The translations under genes and the position numbers were made by a program. Under the pieces are notes generated by a model. It saw nothing but the letters and a program-made list of their open reading frames with translations. It searched no databases and was not told the origin of the DNA. A stretch of 64,000 bases of DNA from positions 1,158,153-1,222,152 of the forward strand of contig NZ_OY759744.1 in assembly GCF_963662735.1 (NCBI RefSeq), written 5' to 3'. Positions 1 to 7,933 of this stretch are shown here, one piece after another; the stretch's first letter is position 1; each line of letters begins with the position of its first letter. The DNA is from an uncultured Methanoregula sp. Its GTDB lineage: Archaea > Halobacteriota > Methanomicrobia > Methanomicrobiales > Methanospirillaceae.

Positions 1-145
1 CGCTTGTGGTAACCGGTATACATGTCAGGGACAGGACACCGGTTGCATCAACCGTGTACGAGGATTTCTTTTCCGCTGTCCCGGTACAACCGGCCATAAT
101 TGCAGATAGGATGAGCAGACCCGCAAAAAGAAGTGCCACACGCAT
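1..145 (-). CDS. Predicted lipoprotein, C-terminus beyond window edge
   Basis: Partial gene read leftward off the window. The ATG at 145 lies two bases after the stop of the upstream Nudix gene, so it is probably the last member of the queD operon visible here. The translated start is a short basic end (MR), a hydrophobic core of about 15 residues and a lipobox-like MAGC, followed by a Ser/Thr/Lys-rich stretch. That is the usual form of an exported, lipid-anchored protein in methanogens. About 48 residues are seen and none suggests a function. Confidence 0.7.
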   Translation of the reverse strand, partial: MRVALLFAGLLILSAIMAGCTGTAEKKSSYTVDATGVLSLTCIPVTTS

Positions 146-147
146 GA

Positions 148-645
148 TCAGCACCCGAGACAGCGCTGGATCAGGCAGATGGTTTTCCCGTCGATGATCG
201 CGCCATCGCGGACCATGGCGGAGAGATCTTTTGTCGGGACCTCAATGACCTCGATAACCTCATCCTCATCTTTCTCGTATTCCTGTGAAGGGGTAAGATC
301 GCGGGCTTCGAAGAGAAAGATCTTCTCGTCCGTGAACCCGGGTGTTGTATAGATGAATCCTTTTGGAACAATCGTCCCTGCAGCAAAGCCGGTCTCTTCA
401 ATCAGTTCCCGGCCGGCGGTCTGGAGCGGTTCCTCGCCAGCCTCCATAGTACCCGCCGGCGCTTCCAGGATATACTGGTCGATGGCATAGCGGTACTGGC
501 GCAGCAGGGTGCACCGCTCGCCGCTGATGGGAAGGATCGCCACTGCGTTACTCGGGTGAACGATCACTTTTTCCCGCTCCGCTCCCGTAGGGAGTCGTAT
601 CGTGCGCGTCTCGATCCAGAGTTTTCTTCCGCGAAAGATCTCCAT
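148..645 (-). CDS. Nudix hydrolase, ADP-ribose pyrophosphatase type
   Basis: A 165-residue protein with a perfect Nudix box at residues 65-87 (G-x5-E-x7-REL-x-EE-x-G-F), the Mg-binding catalytic loop that hydrolyses nucleoside diphosphates linked to another moiety. Length and the beta-rich N-terminus fit the ADP-ribose/NADH pyrophosphatase branch, though substrate cannot be read from sequence. The start is three bases before the queC stop region, so it appears to be the fourth gene of the queD-queE-queC transcript. The link to archaeosine synthesis is positional only. Confidence 0.9.
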   Translation of the reverse strand: MEIFRGRKLWIETRTIRLPTGAEREKVIVHPSNAVAILPISGERCTLLRQYRYAIDQYILEAPAGTMEAGEEPLQTAGRELIEETGFAAGTIVPKGFIYTTPGFTDEKIFLFEARDLTPSQEYEKDEDEVIEVIEVPTKDLSAMVRDGAIIDGKTICLIQRCLGC

Positions 646-1311
646 TTACTCCTCGTACTCAATGGGATCCGGTTTCCCGATCGCAGCAAAGGCTTCCTGT
701 CTGAAATGGCACGAACCGCAGGTGCCGCAGGCTTTCCCTTCGTTCCGGTAGCAGGACCAAGTATCTTCGTAGGGTACACCAAGTTTCATGCCTTCGCGCA
801 GGATATCGGTCTTGGTCATGCTGATGAATGGCGTGAACAGGGTAATCTTTGTGGAGTCCTTGGTGCCAAGGTCGATCACTTTCTGGAAAGCCTCGATGAA
901 TGCCGGGCGACAGTCGGGATACCCGCTGTAGTCCAGCGACTGGACCCCGATAAATATGGCATCGGCACCTTTTGCCTCTGCAAAACTGGTTGCAATCGAG
1001 AGCAGGTTGGCATTCCGGAACGGGACGTAGGTATTGGGTATATGCGCCCGGGCAGGATCAAACTCTTCGACTGCGATAGTCTTATCGGTAAGGCTGCTTG
1101 CCCCAAAACGGGTAAAATACCCGACATCCAGTTCGAGGAACTCCCGGGCATCGAGCAGACCGGCGATTTTCTTCGCACATGCCAGTTCCTTGCTCTCTGT
1201 TCTCTGTCCGTAATTCAGGTGAAGGGCTAGGATATCGTACCCTTTGCTTTTGGCCACGTACGCGAGGGTGGACGAATCCATCCCTCCTGAAAGTAAACAT
1301 ACGGCTTTCAT
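646..1311 (-). CDS. queC: 7-cyano-7-deazaguanine synthase QueC
   Basis: Converts 7-carboxy-7-deazaguanine to preQ0 using ATP and ammonia, the last shared step before archaeosine is put into tRNA by TGT. The PP-loop SGGMDS lies at residues 8-13, and a C-terminal zinc site has the pattern C-x8-C-G-x-C-x-x-C. The reading frame is open far upstream, but homology starts at MKAV; ATG at 1311 or 1314 overlaps the queE stop. Translational coupling with queE is therefore likely. The length of 221 residues is normal for the family. Confidence 0.95.
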   Translation of the reverse strand: MKAVCLLSGGMDSSTLAYVAKSKGYDILALHLNYGQRTESKELACAKKIAGLLDAREFLELDVGYFTRFGASSLTDKTIAVEEFDPARAHIPNTYVPFRNANLLSIATSFAEAKGADAIFIGVQSLDYSGYPDCRPAFIEAFQKVIDLGTKDSTKITLFTPFISMTKTDILREGMKLGVPYEDTWSCYRNEGKACGTCGSCHFRQEAFAAIGKPDPIEYEE

Positions 1312-1919
1312 CATTTTACCCCGATAATCTTGTGTAACTGCAACTGGAATCGCACCGGCAGGTTGTTGACCAGAATGAACCTGGTGATGGGTGTGTAATC
1401 TGAACCAGAGACCGGGGAGAAAAAAATCTCCCCGGCAATCCGGTGCGTATCCATGATTTCCTGCGCATAACGGCAGTCTGCCTCGTCGTGCACGACAAAC
1501 TTCACGCTGTCCTGTGGTCGGATCTTTTCGAGCAGGGCAAGGTTGCTTTGCTCTCCTGATGACGGGCACTTCACATCCATGCATATCGCTGCATACTGCT
1601 GGAGCTTCCCAAAATCGACAGTACCGTTGGTCTCGATATCGATCAGGGTCCCCCTACGGGAAAGTGAAGCAAGCAGATGCTCCAGGTCATCGGCCTGCAG
1701 GAGCGGTTCTCCCCCCGTAATGCAGACATAGGGCGGGTTGATCCGCCAGACCTGTTCGAGCACGGAATCGAGGCTCATCTCCATGCCACCGCTTTGTGAC
1801 TCCGGTGTATCGCACCAGCGGCATTTGAGGTTGCATCCGGCAAGCCGGATGAAGAGGCAGGGTTTACCCTGGTTCTTTCCCTCCCCCTGGAGGCTCTTGA
1901 AAATATCCGCGATCTTCAT
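1311..1919 (-). CDS. queE: 7-carboxy-7-deazaguanine synthase QueE (radical SAM)
   Basis: Radical SAM enzyme that ring-contracts 6-carboxytetrahydropterin to 7-carboxy-7-deazaguanine. The cluster cysteines are C29, C33 and C36 in the C-x3-C-x2-C form, followed by DTPE as in QueE proteins. An ITGGEPLL motif for SAM contacts follows. The 202-residue length is typical. The start overlaps the queD stop by four bases (ATGA) and the stop overlaps the queC start, so the three genes form a tight operon. Confidence 0.95.
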   Translation of the reverse strand: MKIADIFKSLQGEGKNQGKPCLFIRLAGCNLKCRWCDTPESQSGGMEMSLDSVLEQVWRINPPYVCITGGEPLLQADDLEHLLASLSRRGTLIDIETNGTVDFGKLQQYAAICMDVKCPSSGEQSNLALLEKIRPQDSVKFVVHDEADCRYAQEIMDTHRIAGEIFFSPVSGSDYTPITRFILVNNLPVRFQLQLHKIIGVK

Positions 1920-2320
1920 TCTTTAAGCTCAGCGCACGATGTTGGTGATTCCCAGACTCGGATTTTCGGTATGGTTGCTTTTATTCCCATCTCCCGGCAG
2001 ATCGCATAGAGATCGTCGCGGATAAGGACTGCTATCAGTTCGCTGGTTGGATCCCCCGGGGTTGTAATAACCGGGTTGAACTTCTGAATGCAGGGAACCA
2101 TCGGATCATCCTTGTTCAGGATAATCTGGTGATCGTATTTGTTGATGACCTGTTTGATCATACTGTAATCGATAAGGATTTGGGTAACCGGGTCCGGTTC
2201 CCCTTCCATCCAGACCTCGATCTTCCATCGGTGCCCATGAAGGTTGGCGCATTTGCCCTTATAATGGAGCAGACGGTGGCTGGTATCAATCTGCACCTCT
2301 TTATAGATCCCGACTTTCAT
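1916..2320 (-). CDS. queD: 6-carboxytetrahydropterin synthase QueD
   Basis: First committed enzyme of the deazaguanine pathway, acting on dihydroneopterin triphosphate. Zinc ligands are H15, H28 and H30 (the HGH pair), and C24 is the expected catalytic cysteine. The 134-residue length fits. It leads the operon queD-queE-queC. A TATA-like element about 25 bases upstream of the ATG implies a very short or absent 5' leader, common for first genes of archaeal operons. Confidence 0.93.
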   Translation of the reverse strand: MKVGIYKEVQIDTSHRLLHYKGKCANLHGHRWKIEVWMEGEPDPVTQILIDYSMIKQVINKYDHQIILNKDDPMVPCIQKFNPVITTPGDPTSELIAVLIRDDLYAICREMGIKATIPKIRVWESPTSCAELKE

Positions 2321-2364
2321 TGCTCATTATTGGAGAATGGAGGATATAATGTTATTATGAGCAA
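2320..2364 (-). promoter_or_regulatory. queD promoter with flanking inverted repeat
   Basis: On the minus strand a TATA-like ACATTATATCC is centred near 2348, which puts transcription start close to the queD ATG. An 8-base inverted repeat TTGCTCAT (2320-2327) / ATGAGCAA (2357-2364) flanks this box and could be an operator. The TATA call is moderate; the operator role is inferred. Confidence 0.45.
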
Positions 2365-2397
2365 CGGACAATAGTATAAGACAGGCAGGTGGGATGC

Positions 2398-2485
2398 CAC
2401 AATTTATAAATCGATCACCCGCGTTAGTACATATCCCAATGTGGGTTATCGATAACCACAATAAAAACTGAAATGAGGCTATTTA
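2398..2485 (+). promoter_or_regulatory. rpsL operon promoter and leader palindrome
   Basis: AATTTATAAATCG near 2400 is a good archaeal TATA box, predicting transcription start near 2427. The leader then carries the perfect 14-base palindrome GGTTATCGATAACC (2444-2457), extended by GTGG/CCAC with one bulged base. A GAGG ribosome-binding site lies near 2474-2477, before the ATG at 2486. The palindrome may act as RNA hairpin or DNA site for control of the ribosomal operon. Confidence 0.5.
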
Positions 2486-2914
2486 ATGGGACAGGGTAAA
2501 TTTGCAGCCAGAAAACTGGTTCGGGACTCAAATAAGTTCCGGTGGGCAGACAAAAACTATGCTCGCCGTGAACTCAACCTCGATGTGAAGTCAGACCCTC
2601 TTGAGGGCGCTCCACAGGCGAGAGGTATCGTGCTCGAGAAGATCGGTGTTGAAGCAAAACAGCCAAACTCCGCAATCCGCAAGTGCGTGCGTGTCCAGCT
2701 CATCAAGAACGGACGGCAGGTCAGTGCGTTTGCAGTTGGCGACGGTGCTATCAACTTCATTGATGAACACGATGAAGTCGAGATCGAAGGTATCGGCGGC
2801 CGTCTCGGCCGGTCCATGGGAGATATCCCCGGGGTCCGGTACGTGGTTACCAAGGTGAACAACGTCTGCCTCCATGAGATGGTCATAGGCAGGAAGGAGA
2901 AACCGCGCAGGTGA
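2486..2914 (+). CDS. rpsL: 30S ribosomal protein S12
   Basis: Decoding-centre protein of the small subunit. The conserved block [15 protein letters not shown], which carries the loop near the A site, is seen in the middle of the 142-residue protein, and the C-terminus ends in a basic RKEKPRR tail. The archaeal/eukaryotic-type length and [10 protein letters not shown] start fit uS12. It begins the classic operon S12-S7-EF-2, with only six bases before rpsG. Confidence 0.98.
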   Translation: MGQGKFAARKLVRDSNKFRWADKNYARRELNLDVKSDPLEGAPQARGIVLEKIGVEAKQPNSAIRKCVRVQLIKNGRQVSAFAVGDGAINFIDEHDEVEIEGIGGRLGRSMGDIPGVRYVVTKVNNVCLHEMVIGRKEKPRR

Positions 2915-2920
2915 TTTAAG

Positions 2921-3499
2921 ATGACAGAAGCAGCCGGAAAGAAACTCCTGTTCAACCAGTGGGATGCCTCAGAAGTCAAGGTCAACGACCCCAGCCTCAT
3001 GCGCTACGTTACCCTCACCTCCCAGATCATCCCCCACACCTGCGGCAAGTTTTCCCGTCAGGAATTCGGAAAGAGCAATATGATGATCGTCGAGCGGCTT
3101 ATCAACCGCCTGATGCAGACCGAGAATAATACCGGAAAGAAGCAGCTTGCAATCCGGATCGTGCGGGATGCATTCGTTATCATCAACAAGAAGACCAAGC
3201 GCAACCCCATCGAGGTGCTGGTCGAGGCAATCGGCAATTCAGGCCCCCGGGAAGAGACCGTCCGTTTAAAATACGGTGGTATCAATGTCCCGAAATCAGT
3301 CGACACAGCACCCATGCGCAGGGTCGACACCGCAATTCACTTCATTGCTGAAGCAACCCTGAAGGGATCCAGCACCAGCAAAAAGAGTGCAAGTGCAGTT
3401 CTCGCCGATGAAATCATTGCCGCCTCCAAGGGCGACATGAAGTGCTACTCGGTCGGGAAAAAGGAAGAGCGCGAGCGCATTGCAAAATCCGCCCGTTAA
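2921..3499 (+). CDS. rpsG: 30S ribosomal protein S7
   Basis: Primary 16S rRNA-binding protein of the small-subunit head, uS7. The 192-residue protein has the conserved rRNA-binding N-terminal helix (NRLMQTENNTGKK region), the GGINVPKSVDTAPMRRVD block, and the A-rich C-terminal helices ending in KSAR. It is longer than bacterial S7, as expected for archaea. It sits between rpsL and fusA in one transcription unit. Confidence 0.98.
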   Translation: MTEAAGKKLLFNQWDASEVKVNDPSLMRYVTLTSQIIPHTCGKFSRQEFGKSNMMIVERLINRLMQTENNTGKKQLAIRIVRDAFVIINKKTKRNPIEVLVEAIGNSGPREETVRLKYGGINVPKSVDTAPMRRVDTAIHFIAEATLKGSSTSKKSASAVLADEIIAASKGDMKCYSVGKKEERERIAKSAR

Positions 3500-3523
3500 A
3501 CATCTTTTTTTGAGGTAATTTTC

Positions 3524-5719
3524 ATGGTCCGCGGCAAAAAATCAGTTGAGCGCGTAACTGAGCTCATGAAGGAACCGAAGCACATTCGGAATATCGGTAT
3601 TGTGGCACACATCGACCACGGCAAGACAACTCTTTCTGACAACCTGCTTTCAGGTGCAGGTATCATCTCTGAGGAGCTCGCAGGAAAGCAGCTCTTCATG
3701 GACTCAGATCCGGAAGAGCAGGCCCGTGGTATCACTATTGACGCATCCAACGTCTCGATGGTTCACGAGTATGAAGGTCAGGATTACTTAATCAACATGA
3801 TCGATACACCCGGTCACGTTGACTTCGGTGGCGACGTCACCCGTGCCATGCGTGCGGTGGACGGGGCCGTTGTTCTCGTCGACGCAGTTGAAGGTACCAT
3901 GCCCCAGACCGAGACCGTGCTCCGGCAGGCCCTCAAGGAGGGTGTCCGCCCTGTTCTCTTCATCAACAAGGTCGACCGGCTCGTCAATGAGCTGAAAGTC
4001 GATGAGATGGAGATGCAGATCCGGCTCGGCAAAGTTATCGACAAGGTCAACAAGCTCATCAAGGGCATGAACGAGGAAGCCTACAACAACGGCTGGAAAC
4101 TCGATGCCGGTGCGGGCACCGTTGCCTTCGGGTCAGCGCTCTACAACTGGGCAGTTTCCGTTCCATTCATGAAGAAGAGCGGGATCTCGTTCAAGATTGT
4201 ATTCGACAAGTGCCGTGCAGGCGACATGAAATACCTAGCAAAGAACAGTCCGCTCTCGGATGTTCTCCTGGATATCGTGGTTCATCAGCTGCCAAACCCC
4301 CTTGAAGCACAGAAGCGCCGTATCCCGATTATCTGGCACGGCGACAAGGAGACCAAGGAAGGAAAGTCGATGATCAACTGCGACCCCAAAGGTGCCGTTG
4401 CGATGATGGTCACCGATATTTCCTTTGATCCCCACGCAGGCGAAGTCGCCACCGGGCGTCTCTTCTCAGGCTCCCTCAAGCGCGGCGACACCCTCTACGT
4501 GATGGGTTCGGCAATGAAGGAGAACCGTCTCCAGCAGGTCGGTATCTTCATGGGACCCAAAAGGGTCGAAGTCGAGGAGATCGTTGCCGGAAACATTGCA
4601 GCTGTCACCGGTCTCAAGGATGCAATCGTTGGATCAACGGTCAGCTCCCTCATGGATGTCACGCCGTTCGAATCTCTCAAGCATTACAGCGAACCCGTCA
4701 TGACCGTTGCCGTTGAGGCAAAGAACATGAAGGACCTGCCAAAGCTTGTTGAAGTGCTTCGGCAGGTGGCCAAGGAAGACCCCACCCTCAGTATCTCCAT
4801 CAATGAAGAGACCGGTGAGCACCTGATCGCAGGCATGGGAGAACTCCACCTCGAGATCATCACCGGCCGTATCAAGCGCGACAAGGGTGTCGAGATCGTT
4901 ACTTCCCCGCCGATCGTGGTCTATCGTGAGACCGTTACCGGCACGGTAGAAAATGTCGAAGGCAAGTCCCCCAACAGGCACAACCGCTTCTACTTTACCC
5001 TCTCTCCCCTCCCCGATGAGATCGTCAACCTGATCAAGACTGGCGAAGTCTCCATGAACCAGCAGATGCTGGAGCGCCGTGACGTGCTCATCAAGGCCGG
5101 CATGGAAAAGGACGAGGCAAAGAGTGTCAAGATGATCAAGGGCACGAACATGCTCATCGACAGCACCAAAGGTATCCAGTACCTCAATGAGACCATGGAA
5201 CTGGTTATCGAAGGTATCCACGAGGCACTTGCCGGTGGCCCTCTTGCTGACGAGCCTGTCCAGAACCTCAAGATGGTTCTTACCGATGTCAAGCTCCACG
5301 AGGATGCAATCCACCGTGGTCCCGCCCAGGTCATCCCCGCAGTCCGTGGCGCCATCAAGGGTGGCCTGCTGCTTGCCGGGGACTCGCTCCTCGAGCCGGT
5401 CCAGAAGATCCAGATCACCGTCCCGATGGATCAGATGGGTGCAGCAACCTCCCAGATCCAGGGTCGGCGCGGTCAGGTTTTCGACATGACCAGCGAAGGC
5501 GACACCATCACTGTTGCCGGTAAGGCCCCTGTTGCCGAGCTCTTCGGGTTTGCCGGAGATATCCGGTCAGCCACCGAAGGCCGTGCAATGTGGAATACCG
5601 AGTTCGCAGGTTTCGAACTGGTTCCCAACAACATGGTCAAGGAAGTCGTTGTCGCTATCCGCAAGAGAAAGGGCTTAAAAGAGCAGATGCCCACGCCGAG
5701 CGACTACCTCTCTGTATAA
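3524..5719 (+). CDS. fusA: Translation elongation factor 2
   Basis: GTPase that translocates peptidyl-tRNA on the ribosome. The P-loop AHIDHGKTT lies near residues 28-36, the switch-[10 protein letters not shown] and NKVDR guanine-specificity motifs follow, and domain IV near the C-terminus contains IHRGPAQ, whose histidine is the expected diphthamide site. The 731-residue length is standard for archaeal EF-2. A leader of 24 bases separates it from rpsG and a T-tract follows the stop, so it likely ends the operon. Confidence 0.98.
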   Translation: MVRGKKSVERVTELMKEPKHIRNIGIVAHIDHGKTTLSDNLLSGAGIISEELAGKQLFMDSDPEEQARGITIDASNVSMVHEYEGQDYLINMIDTPGHVDFGGDVTRAMRAVDGAVVLVDAVEGTMPQTETVLRQALKEGVRPVLFINKVDRLVNELKVDEMEMQIRLGKVIDKVNKLIKGMNEEAYNNGWKLDAGAGTVAFGSALYNWAVSVPFMKKSGISFKIVFDKCRAGDMKYLAKNSPLSDVLLDIVVHQLPNPLEAQKRRIPIIWHGDKETKEGKSMINCDPKGAVAMMVTDISFDPHAGEVATGRLFSGSLKRGDTLYVMGSAMKENRLQQVGIFMGPKRVEVEEIVAGNIAAVTGLKDAIVGSTVSSLMDVTPFESLKHYSEPVMTVAVEAKNMKDLPKLVEVLRQVAKEDPTLSISINEETGEHLIAGMGELHLEIITGRIKRDKGVEIVTSPPIVVYRETVTGTVENVEGKSPNRHNRFYFTLSPLPDEIVNLIKTGEVSMNQQMLERRDVLIKAGMEKDEAKSVKMIKGTNMLIDSTKGIQYLNETMELVIEGIHEALAGGPLADEPVQNLKMVLTDVKLHEDAIHRGPAQVIPAVRGAIKGGLLLAGDSLLEPVQKIQITVPMDQMGAATSQIQGRRGQVFDMTSEGDTITVAGKAPVAELFGFAGDIRSATEGRAMWNTEFAGFELVPNNMVKEVVVAIRKRKGLKEQMPTPSDYLSV

Positions 5720-5740
5720 TCCCAGTCCCCAATACCCGTC

Positions 5741-5756
5741 CCTTTTTTATTTTCCT
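5741..5756 (+). terminator. T-rich terminator after fusA
   Basis: A run CCTTTTTTATTTTCC begins 22 bases after the fusA stop. Archaeal transcription commonly stops at oligo-T tracts without a strong hairpin. The assignment rests on position and composition. Confidence 0.5.
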
Positions 5757-5943
5757 GATTCTTCCTCTCTGTCCTGCCCTGTTGTAACCGTATGCAGGTT
5801 TTCAGGATGACCGTACGATGATAGCGGGGTCTTTGATCGGGCCAGAACCAGACCCGGCAGGGAAAACCTGTCAGGAATCAACATCGCATGACTGAACCGG
5901 GTGTACCCCTATGGCATAGTATAATCCTATAAGAAAAAAGTGC

Positions 5944-5967
5944 AGGAAGATTACCCTGGATCTTCCT
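5944..5967 (-). terminator. Hairpin terminator after cyclophilin gene
   Basis: A perfect 8-base stem AGGAAGAT/ATCTTCCT with an 8-base loop lies about 12 bases beyond the stop of the cyclophilin gene. On the minus strand it is followed by GCACTTTTTT, and on the plus strand by TGTTTTATT. It could therefore stop transcription from both sides of the fusA/cyclophilin junction. Confidence 0.55.
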
Positions 5968-5978
5968 TGTTTTATTGT

Positions 5979-6452
5979 TCAGATCATTTCGGCTTTAACG
6001 ATAACAACGTCCTTGTTCGGGCGGTCGCCGGGGCCGGTCTTGGTCTTGCCGATCTTGTCGACTACATCCATTCCCTCGACAACCTTGCCGAAGACCGGGT
6101 GCTTCCCGTCCAGGAAATTATTATTGACCAGGTTGATGAAGAACTGCGACCCGCCGGTATTCGGCCCCGCATTCGCCATGGAGATCGTCCCGCGATCATT
6201 TTTGTTGCCGGGCGGGAACTCGTCCTTGATTGCATAGCCCGGGCCTCCGCGGCCGGTACCGGTCGGGTCTCCGCCCTGGATCATGAACCCGCTGATAACA
6301 CGGTGGAATATCACGCCGTTGTAGTAACCTTTCTGTACAAGCGTCTCGAAGTTGCCCGCAGTAATGGGCATGTCGGGAGCAAGGGCAATGATAACCGCGC
6401 CCATGTTCGTCTCGAGCCGCACGAGTTTTCCGGTAGGTTCTGATGCTGTCAT
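5979..6452 (-). CDS. Cyclophilin-type peptidyl-prolyl isomerase, cytoplasmic
   Basis: Catalyses cis-trans isomerisation of prolyl bonds. The 157-residue single-domain protein shows the family blocks [14 protein letters not shown] (catalytic Arg in FHR), [16 protein letters not shown] and [15 protein letters not shown]. There is no signal peptide, so it should act in the cytoplasm. The next gene upstream encodes a near-copy with a lipoprotein signal, so the pair looks like a tandem duplication with divided location. Confidence 0.95.
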   Translation of the reverse strand: MTASEPTGKLVRLETNMGAVIIALAPDMPITAGNFETLVQKGYYNGVIFHRVISGFMIQGGDPTGTGRGGPGYAIKDEFPPGNKNDRGTISMANAGPNTGGSQFFINLVNNNFLDGKHPVFGKVVEGMDVVDKIGKTKTGPGDRPNKDVVIVKAEMI

Positions 6453-6532
6453 GATATGCTGCAGATGTATTGGGGCTGGAGCTTCATCTGTTTTGTGAAT
6501 GCCGGTCCCTGGGTCGGGCAGAAAAAAGAAGG

Positions 6533-7189
6533 TTAAATCATTACTGCTTTGGTGATCGTCACGTTCTGGAGCGGACGGTTTTCCTGTCCACCGGATGTCG
6601 GTACCTTTGCAATCTTATCAACAATGTCCATACCATCGACTACCTTCCCGAACACCGGGTGCATGGTGTCGAGGTAATTGTTATCGACCAGGTTGATGAA
6701 GAACTGCGACCCACCGGTGCCTGGTCCTGCGTTGGCCATGGCAATCGTTCCCCGGTCGTTCCGGTTACCGGTCTTGAACTCGTCCTTGATCGTGTAGCCC
6801 GGGCCGCCGCGACCGGTGCCGGTCGGATCCCCGCCCTGGATCATGAACCCGTCAATAACGCGGTGGAATATCACGCCATTGTAGTAACCTTTCTGTACAA
6901 GCGTCTCGAAGTTGCCCGCAGTAACGGGCATATTCGGATCGAGGGCCACGACAATGTCTCCCATATTCGTTGAAAGCCGGACACGTTTCCAGGAATCGGT
7001 GGAGACGGTCGTAACCGCAGTTGCAACAGGTGTTACTGCCGCTGTTGTTATCCCGGGGGTTGCCGTTGTTGTCCCGGTTGCTGCTTCGATTTTTACGGGT
7101 GATGCCGATTGCTGGGTACATCCTGCAGCGAGAAGAAGAGCTGCGATGAGTATACCTGCCAGCAGTACGGTGCGCACTGGAGATGACAT
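6533..7189 (-). CDS. Cyclophilin-type peptidyl-prolyl isomerase lipoprotein
   Basis: The start at 7189 gives a 218-residue protein that begins with a short N-region, a hydrophobic core and the lipobox LLAAGC near residue 23. A Thr/Ala/Val-rich linker of about 45 residues follows, then a cyclophilin domain nearly identical to the downstream gene ([33 protein letters not shown]). It should be anchored outside the membrane and help fold exported proteins. A longer start at 7261 would overlap the Cache-like gene and bury the signal, so I reject it. Confidence 0.9.
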   Translation of the reverse strand: MSSPVRTVLLAGILIAALLLAAGCTQQSASPVKIEAATGTTTATPGITTAAVTPVATAVTTVSTDSWKRVRLSTNMGDIVVALDPNMPVTAGNFETLVQKGYYNGVIFHRVIDGFMIQGGDPTGTGRGGPGYTIKDEFKTGNRNDRGTIAMANAGPGTGGSQFFINLVDNNYLDTMHPVFGKVVDGMDIVDKIAKVPTSGGQENRPLQNVTITKAVMI

Positions 7190-7257
7190 GGTTAAGCTGG
7201 TTGGAATGATAAGAAAATAGAAGTTGCGGGATGGTTGTCCCGCAATTGGGGATGCGG

Positions 7258-7932
7258 TCACTCGCTCTTCTTCTCTTCCCTGCGGCCGAACCAGAAGATC
7301 GCGCCAACGGCGAGGATCATGGAAACGATGCCGGTGAGGATGATGAGCATACCCTTTGAGGTATACTTGTTGTAATCGTCCGCCGACATATCGATGGCGA
7401 GAACCGCGTACGTGTTACCGGAAGAGCCCAGGGCAGAATCATCGATGGGCGCATACGCGGAGATGAACGAGCCGTACCTGGTGGTATACGGTTCATTGGA
7501 CACCGTTGGAGCCGAGAGTGCCGAGAAGATCTCGAGCTTGTCGGGGGCGGTCGAGACTTCGCCTATCTTTGCCGAGCCCTGCGGGTCGTACTGTGAGAGA
7601 TCGTCGACAAGGAATGTTATGGTCTTGTCCGGGTTCACCTTGAGGATGTACGCATTGAGGATGTGATCATCCATGCTGCGCATGTTCCTCAGCTCGCGGC
7701 CTACGGCAAGATACGCCGGGGAAGTCTCATCGCCCGGCCTGAACCCGGAAATGTCGCTTGCATTGATCTGGGTTGCCATCACCCCGACCGTGGCTTTCAT
7801 GCCCTGCCTGACAGAGTCTTTGAGGGCATCATTTGCATTCGTATAGGCATATGCCGTGAGCCCCCCGATGATGATGATCACGAGGATAGCGCTCAGGATC
7901 TGTGTTGAGGATAATTTACATGAACCGGTCAT
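7258..7932 (-). CDS. Membrane-anchored Cache-like extracellular domain protein
   Basis: A 224-residue protein with a membrane segment at about residues 10-30, an external domain of about 155 residues, a second membrane segment at about 192-215 and a charged tail (GRREEKKSE). The layout and the GQGMKATV/ISGFRPGDE/YLAVGRELRNM features resemble the sensor part of double-membrane-spanning Cache receptors, but there is no HAMP, kinase or methyl-accepting domain. It sits one base after the PEGA gene and just before the lipoprotein cyclophilin. A sensor feeding another protein, or a purely structural surface protein, are both possible. Confidence 0.65.
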   Translation of the reverse strand: MTGSCKLSSTQILSAILVIIIIGGLTAYAYTNANDALKDSVRQGMKATVGVMATQINASDISGFRPGDETSPAYLAVGRELRNMRSMDDHILNAYILKVNPDKTITFLVDDLSQYDPQGSAKIGEVSTAPDKLEIFSALSAPTVSNEPYTTRYGSFISAYAPIDDSALGSSGNTYAVLAIDMSADDYNKYTSKGMLIILTGIVSMILAVGAIFWFGRREEKKSE

Positions 7933-7933
7933 T

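Noticed and set aside
1312-1584. N-terminal extension of queC by about 90 residues.
   Set aside because: Antiparallel-frame overlap with queE and no family similarity; the PP-loop begins seven residues after MKAV.
4634-5314. 226-residue open frame antisense to fusA.
   Set aside because: Shadow of a strongly biased coding sequence, no ribosome-binding site and no family resemblance.
7190-7261. Longer start for the lipoprotein cyclophilin.
   Set aside because: Would add 24 residues before the signal peptide and overlap the Cache-like gene stop; the ATG at 7189 starts a textbook lipoprotein signal.
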